From Paenibacillus artemisiicola (GTDB lineage: Bacteria; Bacillota; Bacilli; Paenibacillales; Paenibacillaceae), in NCBI RefSeq assembly GCF_017652985.1, contig NZ_JAGGDJ010000043.1:1-49559 (forward strand): DNA of 49,559 nucleotides, given 5' to 3'. Position numbers and translations under genes: made by a program. A model generated the notes under the pieces. The model worked only from the letters and a program-made list of their open reading frames with translations. It ran no database searches and was not told the origin of the DNA. Below are positions 41,532-49,559 of this stretch, in pieces; position 1 is the first letter of the stretch, and the number at the start of each line of letters is the position of its first letter.

Positions 41532-43325
41532 TCACCGGCCCTGCACGATGCGGCGAATGTTTTCGAGCGGGATCTTCGGCTGGCGGTCGTACGTGAGCAG
41601 CCCGTTGATCTCCTGCTCCACGTCGGTCAGCTGCGTATAGCAGAAGCCCTGCAGCAGCGGCGCCGCGTTGACGGGATCGACGACGTTGGCGAGCCGCTCC
41701 TCGTAATCCGCTTCGTCCTTCGCGCCGGAATAGCCCCAGCCTTCCCAGTCGCCCTTCTGGAACGAGATGCCGCCGAACTCCGTCAGCAGCAGCGGCTGTC
41801 CTTCGTACGGATAGCCCGGCACGAGGATCCACCGGTTGCCCGGGCGCGCGGAGAGCGCCTTCTCGACGGACGAGTAACGGTCCGCCAGCACCTCGCGGCG
41901 CCATTCGTAGTCGTGGATCGTGACGAGGTCCGTCTTCACGAGCTCCCAGCCGTCGTTGGAGATGACCGGGCGCGTCGGGTCGAGCGACTTCGTCATATGG
42001 TACATCGCCAGCGCGTGCTGCTGCTGCTGCTCGTCGACCAGGATGTTCGTGACGCCCCAGCTCTCGTTGATCGGCACCCAGGCGACGATGCACGGATGGT
42101 TGTAGTCGCGCTCGACGGCGTCCAGCCATTCGCGGGTCACGCGGCCGACGTACTTCTCGGAGAAATGATACGCGTTCGCCATCTCGCCCCAGACGAGCAG
42201 GCCGAGACGGTCCGCCCAGTACAGGTAGCGCGGATCTTCGATCTTCTGGTGCTTGCGGGCGCCGTTGAAGCCCATCTCCTTCGTCAGCTCGACGTCGCGC
42301 TTCAGCGCTTCGTCGCTCGGCGCGGTCAGGAGGCCCGTCGGAAAATAGCCTTGGTCGAGCACCAGCCGCATGACGTACGGACGGTTATTCAGGAGGACGA
42401 CGCCGTCCTCCACGGAAATTTTACGCATGCCGAAGTAGCTGTCGACGCGGTCGGCTTCCCGGCCGTCGACGAGCAGCGTGAGGCGCAGGTCGTACAGATT
42501 CGGCTTCTCCGGGCTCCACCAGCGGCCGAGGCCGTGATCGTTGAAGTCGTGGACGCCGATGACGCGCGTCTCCGTCTCCCGCGTCACGCGGAACGTATCC
42601 TCCGAGACGAGCTCGCCGGCGAAGGTCACCGTCGCGCGCAGGGACACGTCCGCGCCCGGCGCGAAGCCGCCGATGAACGCCTGCAGCTTCACTTGATTGC
42701 GATCGATGTCCGGCGTCAGGCGGACCCGCTCGAGATGCGTCGGCGCGACCGGCTCCAGCCAGACCGTCTGCCAGATGCCCGTCGTGCGGGTGTAGAAGAT
42801 GCCCGCGGACTTCTCTTCCCAGAACTGCTTGCCGCGGGGCAGCGTAACGTCCTTGCTGTAGTCGACCGCCTTGACGGCGACGACGTTCTCCCCGTCCCGC
42901 AGCGCGTCCGTAATGTCCGCGCGGAACGGCGTGTGGCCGCCTTCGTGCGTGGCGACGAGCTGCCCGTTCACCCAGACCCGGCACTCGTAATCGACGGCGC
43001 CGAAATGCAGCAGGATGCGGTGCCCCGCGTAATCGGCGGGCAGGACGAACGAACGGCGGTACCAGACGGTGTCATGGAACGCCGCGTCGCCGATGCCGCT
43101 CAGCTCGCTCTGATAACAGAACGGCACGGCGATGGTCCGGTCGAAGGCCGCCGCTTCGCGGCGCTGCCAGCCCTCGCGCTCCCCGATGCTCGCGTCGTCG
43201 AAGGCGAATTCCCAGTCGCCGTTCAGGTTCAGCCACCGGTCGCGCACGAATTGCGGGCGCGGATATTCCGGTCTTGCGATTGCGTTATCTTCTTCAGTAG
43301 CTACTGCGCTAGGTTGTTGAAGCAT
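41532..43325 (-). CDS. Glycoside hydrolase family 2 enzyme (second, diverged paralogue)
   Basis: 597 residues with the same architecture as the 36901-38658 enzyme: YPRPQFVRDRWLNLNGDWEF, VWVNGQLVATHEGG, KHQKIEDPRYLYW, acid/base Glu in VPINESWGVTN and nucleophile Glu in LLLTEFGGISF. No signal peptide, so likely intracellular. ATG at 43325 lies after GGGAG; GTG at 43337 is an alternative. It overlaps the acyltransferase gene end by 17 nt. Two GH2 enzymes in one operon suggest two linkages in one oligosaccharide (inference). Confidence 0.91.
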   Translation of the reverse strand: MLQQPSAVATEEDNAIARPEYPRPQFVRDRWLNLNGDWEFAFDDASIGEREGWQRREAAAFDRTIAVPFCYQSELSGIGDAAFHDTVWYRRSFVLPADYAGHRILLHFGAVDYECRVWVNGQLVATHEGGHTPFRADITDALRDGENVVAVKAVDYSKDVTLPRGKQFWEEKSAGIFYTRTTGIWQTVWLEPVAPTHLERVRLTPDIDRNQVKLQAFIGGFAPGADVSLRATVTFAGELVSEDTFRVTRETETRVIGVHDFNDHGLGRWWSPEKPNLYDLRLTLLVDGREADRVDSYFGMRKISVEDGVVLLNNRPYVMRLVLDQGYFPTGLLTAPSDEALKRDVELTKEMGFNGARKHQKIEDPRYLYWADRLGLLVWGEMANAYHFSEKYVGRVTREWLDAVERDYNHPCIVAWVPINESWGVTNILVDEQQQQHALAMYHMTKSLDPTRPVISNDGWELVKTDLVTIHDYEWRREVLADRYSSVEKALSARPGNRWILVPGYPYEGQPLLLTEFGGISFQKGDWEGWGYSGAKDEADYEERLANVVDPVNAAPLLQGFCYTQLTDVEQEINGLLTYDRQPKIPLENIRRIVQGR

Positions 43326-44358
43326 GTTCTCTCCCACTCCTTTTAGATTGCTGTCTCTCTTTTTTCGTGATGATCCAGATGCCGAACGAGGCGACGGCGA
43401 GCAGAACGGCCGCCATCCAGAGCCCGTCCAGCGTGCTGAGCAGCAGGTTGTCCTGCTGGTTGCCCTTGAGGGAGAACAGCAGCAAATTGCTCATGACGAG
43501 GCACCACAGCACGTTGCGCCCCATCGCGTCGAACGCGGCGAACGGCGCGGGCGTCCGCTCCATCAGCCGGGCGAGCAGGTAATAGCCGTACAGCGGCAGC
43601 GCCGCCCCGAGAATCCACCAGACCGACGGCGGGAACCGTTCCGGGAGCGCGCCGTCCGCCAGCCATTTCCACAGGAAGGCGCCCGTCGCGAGCGCCGCAC
43701 CCGCGAGCACGCGCCAATCCCGGACGATGCGATGCCTCGCGAACAGCATGCCGACGAGATAATACGGGAAATATTGCAGGACCGGGAACGACGCGAAGTC
43801 GCGCGTGCCGATCAGCGGCCCGAGCTTCATGACATGAACGGACCCGTAGGGCAGATACGTCGTCAAGAGCAGCAGCGCGGCCGCGGCGAAGCCCGTCCAT
43901 CTGCGCGCCGTCAGCGCCTTCAAGGGCACGAACAGCGCGAGACCGAGCACCATCAGATACGTGAACGACCATAGAAATTCCGACCAGCCCGGCATGTCGT
44001 TCAAGAGCAGGACCGGCTTGACGTTCGCCCACGAGAGGACGCGGCCGTCGATGAACAGCCGGTACGCGAGGCCCGAGACGTAGAAGGCGCCGAGCGTCTT
44101 CGCCGCCGCGCTCAGCATCCGCGGCGCGGCTTCGCGGAACGTCTTCCGGTAGTAAGCCAGCTGCGAGACGTACCCGAAGCTGAACACGAAGCCGGAGAAC
44201 GTGATCAGATTGATGAAATCGATGACGGTTTGGCCGTTCGGATAAATCCGCTGGTCGCTGAAGAACTGCAGCGTATGGCCGTACACCATGCCCAGCACGA
44301 GCAAGCCTTTGAAGAGGTCGATCGCGCTCTCCCGCTTGCGCGGCCCGCCGCCGCTCAT
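43309..44358 (-). CDS. Membrane acyltransferase-like protein
   Basis: A 349-residue protein with about ten hydrophobic segments. The N-terminal RESAIDLFKGLLVLGMVYGHTLQFF resembles the acyltransferase-3/DUF1624 families, in which a membrane His takes part in acyl transfer. It could modify a surface glycan or handle acetyl groups of the imported sugar; neither is shown. The ATG overlaps the permease stop by 4 nt (ATGA), so it is coupled to the importer. Confidence 0.78.
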   Translation of the reverse strand: MSGGGPRKRESAIDLFKGLLVLGMVYGHTLQFFSDQRIYPNGQTVIDFINLITFSGFVFSFGYVSQLAYYRKTFREAAPRMLSAAAKTLGAFYVSGLAYRLFIDGRVLSWANVKPVLLLNDMPGWSEFLWSFTYLMVLGLALFVPLKALTARRWTGFAAAALLLLTTYLPYGSVHVMKLGPLIGTRDFASFPVLQYFPYYLVGMLFARHRIVRDWRVLAGAALATGAFLWKWLADGALPERFPPSVWWILGAALPLYGYYLLARLMERTPAPFAAFDAMGRNVLWCLVMSNLLLFSLKGNQQDNLLLSTLDGLWMAAVLLAVASFGIWIITKKERQQSKRSGREHASTT

Positions 44359-45161
44359 CCTTTAATGCCGGACAGGCTGACGCCTTTGACGATCTGGCGT
44401 TCGAAGATCAGGAACAGCAGCATGATCGGCAGCGACGCGATCGTATTGACGACCATCGGCTTTACGTAGTCCTCCGAATATTGGCTCATCAGCGTCGGGA
44501 TGCCCATCGGGAGCGTGAACAGGTTGTCGTCGGTAATCGACAGGAACGGCCAGAGGAAATTGTTCCACGAGCCGATGAAAGTCAGGATCGCCATGGACGC
44601 CAGCGCCGGCCGGGTGAGCGGCAGCATGATGCTGACGAAGATGCGCCACGTGCCGCCGCCGTCGATCTGGACGCTCTCGAGCAGATCGTTCGGCACGCCG
44701 TCGAAGAAACTCTTGAGCACGATGACCGCGAACGGCGAAGCCAGCGCCGGAATAATGAGACCGGCGTAAGAGTTCAGCAGATTCATGTCCTTCGCCACCT
44801 GGTAGAGCGGGATGATGATTGCTTCGCCCGGCACGAGCAGCCCCGCCAGCGTGAAGAAGAAGACGAAGGAACGATAGCGGAACGGCAGCTTGGCGAGCAC
44901 GAAACCCGCCATGGACGCGATGACGACCGTCAGCAGCGTCACGCATACGGCGACGAAGAAGCTGTTCAGCACCCAGTTCGACAGCTTCGTGCCCGAGAGC
45001 ACTTGGTCGTACACCGCGAACGAATACGGCGGCGTGAACCAGTCCACGACGGACACGATCTTCATGCCTTCTTCCTTGATGGACACGACGAGCATCCAGA
45101 CGACCGGCGCCACGAAGACGAGCGCGACGAGCAGGGACAAGATGCGGTAGACGTTTTTCAT
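44355..45161 (-). CDS. Sugar ABC transporter permease (MalG type)
   Basis: 268 residues, about six membrane segments. EAA loop near 168-195 (LESVQIDGGGTWRIFVSIMLP), C-terminus GVSLSGIKG. AAAGGAG lies about 10 nt upstream. The ATG overlaps the upstream permease stop by one base; GTG at 45164 would give a 4-nt overlap. It pairs with the next upstream gene. Confidence 0.92.
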   Translation of the reverse strand: MKNVYRILSLLVALVFVAPVVWMLVVSIKEEGMKIVSVVDWFTPPYSFAVYDQVLSGTKLSNWVLNSFFVAVCVTLLTVVIASMAGFVLAKLPFRYRSFVFFFTLAGLLVPGEAIIIPLYQVAKDMNLLNSYAGLIIPALASPFAVIVLKSFFDGVPNDLLESVQIDGGGTWRIFVSIMLPLTRPALASMAILTFIGSWNNFLWPFLSITDDNLFTLPMGIPTLMSQYSEDYVKPMVVNTIASLPIMLLFLIFERQIVKGVSLSGIKG

Positions 45162-46051
45162 CACGCTTGCGCTCCTTTCCGGTTGTTCATCCAGTATTGG
45201 AAGGCGGAGAGCACGAGGAGAATCGCGAACAGCATGTACGACATCGTCGCCGCATAGCCGAGATCGTTTTTCTTGAAGCCCGTTTCGTAGATCAATTGAA
45301 TGATCGGACGCGTCTTGTCGAGCGGGCCGCCTCCGGTAATGATGTAGATTTGCAGAAACACCTTGAAGGACGCAATGATTTGCAGCATCGTGATCGTCTT
45401 CGTGATCGGGCTGAGATACGGGAACGTGATGCGGAAGAAAATCTGTCTATCGTTCGCGCCGTCCAAGCGGGCGGCCTCGTAGATTTCGTCGGGAATGTCC
45501 TGCATGGCCGACAAGTACAGGATGAAGTTGAAGCCGACGGTCCACCACAGCGTGATGAGCGCGATGGCGATCCAGGATAGATTCGTTTCGGTCAGCCAGA
45601 AGATCTCCGTGTTCTCCGGAAGCAGATGAATCAGGTGGAGCACCGAGTTCACGAGCCCCGTGTAGGGCTGAAACACGAACAAGCCCAGGAACGAAGCGAC
45701 CGCGACGGACAGCACGCTGGGCAGGAAGAATACGCTGCGATAGAAGCGCTGCAGCCGGGACTTGCGGTTCGCGATGAGCGCGAGCACGATCGCGAGGATG
45801 ATCATCGTCGGCGTCGTCAGCACGACGAAGATGAAGGAATGCCAGATGGCCGCCCACATGTCGTGGTCGTGCAGCATGCGGTTGTAATTGTCGCCGCCGA
45901 CGTATTTCATTTTGCGAATCAGCGTCCATTTGTAAAACGTCATGTTCACGCCCTTGATCATCGGCCAGATCGTGAACAGAATATAGATGACCAGGAACGG
46001 CAGCAGAAACAGAAGCGCCTGCACGTCGGCCCTCAGCTTGCTCATTCTCAC
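45161..46051 (-). CDS. Sugar ABC transporter permease (MalF/UgpA type)
   Basis: 296 residues, about six membrane segments, short N-terminus. EAA loop EAARLDGANDRQIFFRITFP near 193-212, followed by ITGGGPLDKTR, typical of the family. It starts with GTG at 46051, with GAGG 5 nt before; ATG at 46045 is also possible. It lies between the binding protein and the second permease. Confidence 0.92.
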   Translation of the reverse strand: MRMSKLRADVQALLFLLPFLVIYILFTIWPMIKGVNMTFYKWTLIRKMKYVGGDNYNRMLHDHDMWAAIWHSFIFVVLTTPTMIILAIVLALIANRKSRLQRFYRSVFFLPSVLSVAVASFLGLFVFQPYTGLVNSVLHLIHLLPENTEIFWLTETNLSWIAIALITLWWTVGFNFILYLSAMQDIPDEIYEAARLDGANDRQIFFRITFPYLSPITKTITMLQIIASFKVFLQIYIITGGGPLDKTRPIIQLIYETGFKKNDLGYAATMSYMLFAILLVLSAFQYWMNNRKGAQA

Positions 46052-46135
46052 TTGCGCCTCACCCTCTCCGTTTCGCCGTCAAGCCTGCGGCCGGGACGGC
46101 CGCAAGCTTGGGGGAAACTCGCGATATGAATCGGT

Positions 46136-47497
46136 CTATTCGTCAAGCACCTTCTGGACGGCCTCTTGGAGCTTCGCCATGGCGTCCGTCGGGCTCAGCT
46201 TGTTCGCCCACACTTCGTTCAGGATCTTGAACGAGGCGTTGTCGCGAATCTGCCAGTTCTTGGTGGACGGCTTGCTGAATTTGACCGTGCCGGCTACCGA
46301 CGCGTAGTCGCTGCGGTACGGCATCGCTTTATAGTCCGCGTTCTCGAGCACCGAAGGCTTGGACGGGATATGGCCCGCTTTCGCCCAGATCTGGCCGTTG
46401 GACGCGATCCAGTCCGCGAAGATCATCGCGGCTTTGCGCTTCGCCGGATCCTCGGACTTCGTGACGGGCAGGATGATCGTGTGGGAATCGCCCCACGTCG
46501 CTTCCTGGTCGAATATTTTCGGAATCGGCATCGCGCCGAACTCAAGGCCCTTCGTCGACTCCCACGTGCCGGTCGCCCAAACGCCGGTCATCATGATCGC
46601 CGCCGTGCCGCTTTGGAAGTTCTTATAGAAGTCCGGGTCGTTCTTCTTGATGTAGCCGCCCGTGTACAGCTTCTGGATGTAGTCGGCTGCCTTCGCGCCT
46701 TTGTCGGCGTCGACGGCGGCGGATTTCAGATCGTCGGAGACGAGGTCGTTGCCGCCTTGCTGGGAGTAGAGCGCCCACCAGAAACGGTACGGGTCGTCGT
46801 TGGAGTTGGAGAGCGCGAACGGCGTTACCTTGGCCGGCAGCTTCTCCTTCAGCGTCTGCAGGAATTTCATGAAGCCGTCCGCCGATTGCTCCAGCACCGG
46901 CTTGCCGTCTTCGCCGAGCAGGCCCGCGTCCTTCAGCAGCTTCTTGTTGTAGTACATGATGAATGGATGCGTGTCGATCGGGGCGGCGTAGTGCTTGCCG
47001 TCGACGATCGTCGCGTTCAGCAGGTTCTGGTTATAGGTCGACCAATCGACGCCCGCGTCCGCGGCGACGTCGTCAAGCTCCGTCACGACGCCTTGGTCGA
47101 TCAGGTCCGGCAGGCGGGACGTATGGGAAATCCCGATGTCCGGGCCGTTGCCGTTGCCGACGGCCGTGATCAGCTTCGTATAATATTCGCCCCAGACGAG
47201 CTTCGTGTTCTTGACTTGGATGTCCGGGTGCGTCTTGTTGAATTCGTCGACGAGCGCCTGCATGTTCGCGCCGTCGCCGCCGTCGAACAGCGTCCAGAAG
47301 TTCAGGTTCACCTTCTCGCCGCCGCCCGCGCCCGCGTTGCCGGCATTCGAGCCCGCGTTCTCCGCCGGCGCCGCGTTGCCGCCGTCAGCGCTTCCATTAT
47401 TGCCGCCGTTATTTGCCGCGTTGTTGCCGCCGCAAGCGCTCAGGAGAAGAGACAGCGAGAGGAGCGACGTCATTGCCATTGCATACCTTTTTTTCAT
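46136..47497 (-). CDS. Extracellular sugar-binding lipoprotein of an ABC importer
   Basis: 453 residues. The signal peptide MKKRYAMAMTS... has lipobox LLSAC with Cys22, followed by a long Asn/Gly/Ala linker (to about 50), then a family 1 solute-binding fold (VNLNFWTLFDGGDG, and a GNGNGPDIGISHTSRLPDL segment). An upstream start at 47542 is open, but GGGAGG 6 nt before 47497 and the signal peptide favour the latter. First gene of the importer-glycosidase operon; the ligand is presumably the product of the GH43 enzyme. No ATPase gene is nearby. Confidence 0.93.
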   Translation of the reverse strand: MKKRYAMAMTSLLSLSLLLSACGGNNAANNGGNNGSADGGNAAPAENAGSNAGNAGAGGGEKVNLNFWTLFDGGDGANMQALVDEFNKTHPDIQVKNTKLVWGEYYTKLITAVGNGNGPDIGISHTSRLPDLIDQGVVTELDDVAADAGVDWSTYNQNLLNATIVDGKHYAAPIDTHPFIMYYNKKLLKDAGLLGEDGKPVLEQSADGFMKFLQTLKEKLPAKVTPFALSNSNDDPYRFWWALYSQQGGNDLVSDDLKSAAVDADKGAKAADYIQKLYTGGYIKKNDPDFYKNFQSGTAAIMMTGVWATGTWESTKGLEFGAMPIPKIFDQEATWGDSHTIILPVTKSEDPAKRKAAMIFADWIASNGQIWAKAGHIPSKPSVLENADYKAMPYRSDYASVAGTVKFSKPSTKNWQIRDNASFKILNEVWANKLSPTDAMAKLQEAVQKVLDE

Positions 47498-47587
47498 GGT
47501 TGGCCTCCCTAGTTCGAATCGAATCATGCCAATCAGAAACAAAATACGTTTTTTGATTTATTACATATATCTTGTCTCTATGCCCCT

Positions 47588-47624
47588 ATATTAGCGGCAT
47601 TAATTCATAATGTCAACGGTTTCA
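47588..47624 (-). promoter_or_regulatory. Sigma-A promoter with overlapping cre box for the glycan operon
   Basis: -35 TTGACA (47611-47616), 17-nt spacer, -10 TAATAT (47588-47593). On the minus strand TGAAACCGTTGACA (47611-47624) fits every fixed position of the cre consensus and includes the -35. CcpA repression is expected. Confidence 0.85.
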
Positions 47625-47648
47625 TTCAATAATTTTGTAATTAACAAA

Positions 47649-47696
47649 ACAAAAATAAGCCTTTAATAACAGGATTCCTGTAATTATAGGCTTATT
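47649..47696 (-). terminator. Rho-independent terminator of the ArsR-type regulator gene
   Basis: On the minus strand AATAAGCCT / AGGCTTATT with an inner ACAGG / CCTGT stem is followed by a U-rich run, 20 bp past the stop codon. Confidence 0.92.
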
Positions 47697-47716
47697 GTCC
47701 GCGTTTTGATCGAATA

Positions 47717-48646
47717 TTACTCCATCACGTAATTCACTTTCATCACGATATCCTGCTCGTAATCGCCGAACCGCCTGCCGAACAGATTCACGCCGCCCTT
47801 GTGCAAGGCGTCTTCCTTCACGCCGATCCGCAGCCTCACGCTCGGCCGCCGCTTCAGGTTCAAATCCGCGATCGTGATTCCGGACACTTCCTTCATGTCC
47901 AGCGTCGTCCGTTCCTCGCCCACGATCCACGTCTTCAAGAGCCCGTACTGCGTCGCGCCGTCCAGCCACCACGCCGGATTGAGCTTGCCGCGCCGGTCCC
48001 CGAAGTCGCCCGGGCTCGTCCAGCTGCCGGCCTCCAGGCCGTTGACCCAGAGCGTAATGTCGGAGGGCCAATTATGATCGTAGTTCGGCGCTTCCGAGCA
48101 GAGCTCCATGGAGAATTCCAGCGACTTGACCCGCGCGCCCGACGGCAGATCGAGCGGCAGCTGGTACTCGACGTAGCCCTTCCGGAACCAGATGAGCTGC
48201 GCGTCGATGTGCTTCGGATGATAGAATTGGACCGGCTCGTCCTCTTCCAGCAGGAACTGCTCCGCGCCCGCGATCCCGCAGGTCGGGTACACCTCGCAGT
48301 CGCTGTAATGGCCGATCGGCAGCTCGATCCGGTACTCCAGCGTCTCGCCCTTCGGCAGCGGCTTCGGCGTATTGAATTTGATGTGAATGTCGTCGTAGTT
48401 GCGGCTGCACACCTTCATCGCGCCGCGCGTCGCCGGCAGCAGCTCGGTGTTGATGAGCCCCGCGGCCTCGAGAATCTTGACGTTGTTCGCGACGGTCGAG
48501 ACCGGCAGCCGCAGCGCTTCGGCGATCTCGACGACGTTCATTTTCTTCGTGCTCAGCAGCTGCAGCAGGTCGACCCTCGAGCGGGTCGATAACGCGTGCG
48601 CGATGCCGACCAGCTTGTCCGGTTCGTCGAAATTCAGTTCCAGCAC
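47717..48646 (-). CDS. ArsR-like winged-helix regulator with large C-terminal sensor-like domain
   Basis: About 309 residues. N-terminal winged helix near 10-75 (LVGIAHALSTRSRVDLLQLLS, MNVVEIAEALRLPVSTVANNVKILEAAGLI). The C-terminal 220 residues look beta-rich (IELPIGHYSDCEVYPTCGIAG, ITLWVNGLEAGSWTSPGD, NPAWWLDGATQYG) and may bind a ligand; I know no name for this domain. It lies just upstream of the glycan operon on the same strand and probably controls it. GTG at 48646 has a G-rich site; ATG at 48685 and an earlier start are possible. Confidence 0.82.
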   Translation of the reverse strand: MLELNFDEPDKLVGIAHALSTRSRVDLLQLLSTKKMNVVEIAEALRLPVSTVANNVKILEAAGLINTELLPATRGAMKVCSRNYDDIHIKFNTPKPLPKGETLEYRIELPIGHYSDCEVYPTCGIAGAEQFLLEEDEPVQFYHPKHIDAQLIWFRKGYVEYQLPLDLPSGARVKSLEFSMELCSEAPNYDHNWPSDITLWVNGLEAGSWTSPGDFGDRRGKLNPAWWLDGATQYGLLKTWIVGEERTTLDMKEVSGITIADLNLKRRPSVRLRIGVKEDALHKGGVNLFGRRFGDYEQDIVMKVNYVME

Positions 48647-48834
48647 GGAGACACCCCGCTTCCCGAAAGGATTAGATACATGCATTTTACACGAAATAGC
48701 GTTTTCAATCAATTAAATTGTAATAAAACGAAATTTTTGAATGATTCCGGCAATCGGAAGGCCTTGGTGGTGGGGCGAGTCCTAGCGCGGGGGGCCGCGT
48801 GCAGCGCCTAGCGCGAGTTCCGCGTGCAAGGCCT

Positions 48835-49110
48835 GCGGCGGCACTCCCGCTGTCGGCGCGGTTGCGCCGCTGGCGATGCGGGGCGGGACGCCTGCGGCGA
48901 GGGCGCGGCGCGGCACTCCCCCAGTCGGCGCGGTTGCGCCGCTGGCGATGCGGGGCGGGACGCCTGCGGCGAGGCACGGCGCGGCACTCCCCCAGTCGGC
49001 GAGGTTACGCCGCTGGCGATATGCGGGGCTGGACGCCTGCGGCGAGGGCGCGGGGCGACACTTCCGCAGTCGGCGCGGCGCGCAGCGGTCGTAGCGCGGC
49101 GCGGCGGCGG
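48835..49110. repeat. G+C-rich tandem repeat of about 72 bp
   Basis: Units containing GGCACTCCC, CAGTCGGCG, TTGCGCCGCTGGCGAT and GGACGCCTGCGGCGA recur at about 48841, 48914, 48984 and 49058 (steps 73, 70, 74), the last degenerate. GGCGCGGTTGCGCC can form a hairpin. The 48713-49192 gap shows no gene. Confidence 0.8.
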
Positions 49111-49151
49111 TACTCGCGCAGTCGGCGCGAAGCTTCGGCAGAGCACAACTA

Positions 49152-49174
49152 AAGCCGGGCTTTTCGCCCGGCTT
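49152..49174 (-). terminator. Stem-loop terminator of the DUF4129 gene
   Basis: A 9-bp perfect stem AAGCCGGGC / GCCCGGCTT with a 5-nt loop, followed on the minus strand by UUAGUU, 18 bp past the stop. Confidence 0.72.
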
Positions 49175-49192
49175 GCGCGTGACCGATAGGGT

Positions 49193-49559
49193 TTATTTCG
49201 GGGCGCTCAGCCCCTCGATGAGCGCCGCCATCTGCTGCGGCGACGGCAGCCGGCGCGGCAGTTCGTCGAACCGCGCCTCCTCGTCCCAGCGCACGAAGTC
49301 GGCGACGAGCGGGGCCGCCTCCGGCGGCAGCGCCAGTCCCGCCGCGTACTCGCGCGCCGTGCGGTGCGGCGGCTTCGCGCCGCACCGCTTGTACAGCTCG
49401 CGCCATACGGCGTCCGCGAGCTGAAGGAACTGGCTGCGGGCCGCGGTGTGCCGGCCCGCCTTCAGGGCGCTGCCGTACCGGCGCAGCGCCGCGCCGAACG
49501 CGAAGCGTTCGCGCCGGCGGCGCGCCGCCAAGGCGAGCCCGGCCGCGCCGGTCAGCGCG
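49193..49559 (-). CDS. DUF4129-domain protein, C-terminal part only (possible transglutaminase-like YebA type)
   Basis: The frame runs from the window edge to the stop at 49193, about 121 residues, with the 5' part missing. A hydrophobic end is followed by RRRRERF, then ALRRYGSALKAG, FLQLADAVWRELYKR and HRTAREYAAGLALPPEA, which fits the DUF4129 domain at the end of transglutaminase-like membrane proteins. In Bacillus subtilis such a gene (yebA) precedes guaA; the strand agrees here, but guaA is 17 kb downstream. The identity of the whole protein is inferred. Confidence 0.68.
   Translation of the reverse strand, partial: ALTGAAGLALAARRRRERFAFGAALRRYGSALKAGRHTAARSQFLQLADAVWRELYKRCGAKPPHRTAREYAAGLALPPEAAPLVADFVRWDEEARFDELPRRLPSPQQMAALIEGLSAPK

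Overview
This 49.6-kb window comes from a G+C-rich chromosome of a low-spore-former-type Bacillota, most likely a Paenibacillaceae member (Paenibacillus or Cohnella-like). This is inferred from the purEKBCSQLFMNHD operon order, guanine riboswitches on purE and pbuG, strong GGAGG-type ribosome binding sites, CcpA-type cre boxes, and AraC-linked sugar ABC operons. No rRNA, tRNA, CRISPR array or intact transposase was seen.

Layout. 1-3805 (minus): a truncated OmpR-type response regulator, a VCBS-repeat lipoprotein and a polysaccharide deacetylase with repeat-rich tails. 4082-7265 (plus): a sugar ABC importer (binding protein and two permeases) behind a promoter whose -35 is overlapped by a cre box, followed by a converging AraC regulator. 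8771-23226 (minus): the complete de novo purine operon purE-K-B-C-S-Q-L-F-M-N-H, an IMP cyclohydrolase gene, and purD, with PurBox-like sites, a sigma-A promoter, a guanine riboswitch and a leader terminator. PurH is only the AICAR formyltransferase half. The ring-closing step is assigned to a separate PurO-like gene next to it. 23786-26159 (plus): an ABC-2 exporter pair and TetR regulator behind two palindromic operators. 27025-32144 (minus): pbuG with a purine riboswitch, a YdeI-family gene, a roughly 1-kb insert bounded by copies of the guaA 3' end, and guaA. 33298-36268: a ParM-like actin and a divergent bactofilin with a very long tail. 36901-47497 (minus): a probable single operon of sugar ABC importer, membrane acyltransferase, two GH2 enzymes and a GH43 lipoprotein, again with a cre box on the -35, preceded by an ArsR-type regulator. 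49193-end (minus): the C-terminus of a DUF4129 protein.

The purine genes form one physiological unit: guaA, pbuG and pur lie on the same strand, as in Bacillus subtilis (yebA-guaA-pbuG-pur). The DUF4129 fragment at the far end resembles yebA, so the 17 kb carrying actin, bactofilin and glycosidases looks wedged into an ancestral purine neighbourhood.

The most unusual material is non-coding. Three copies of a hairpin element lie in the pur operon gaps; their flanks are conserved while their stems differ in sequence but keep pairing. Ten 51-bp units, each with an inverted repeat, follow the GH2 gene. Long hairpin units near 8.5 kb show a compensatory base-pair change. Short G+C-rich tandem arrays occur near 32.5 and 49 kb, and a 15-bp minisatellite lies inside the glycosidase operon. 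All coordinates and pairings were read by eye; no alignment, folding or database search was run.
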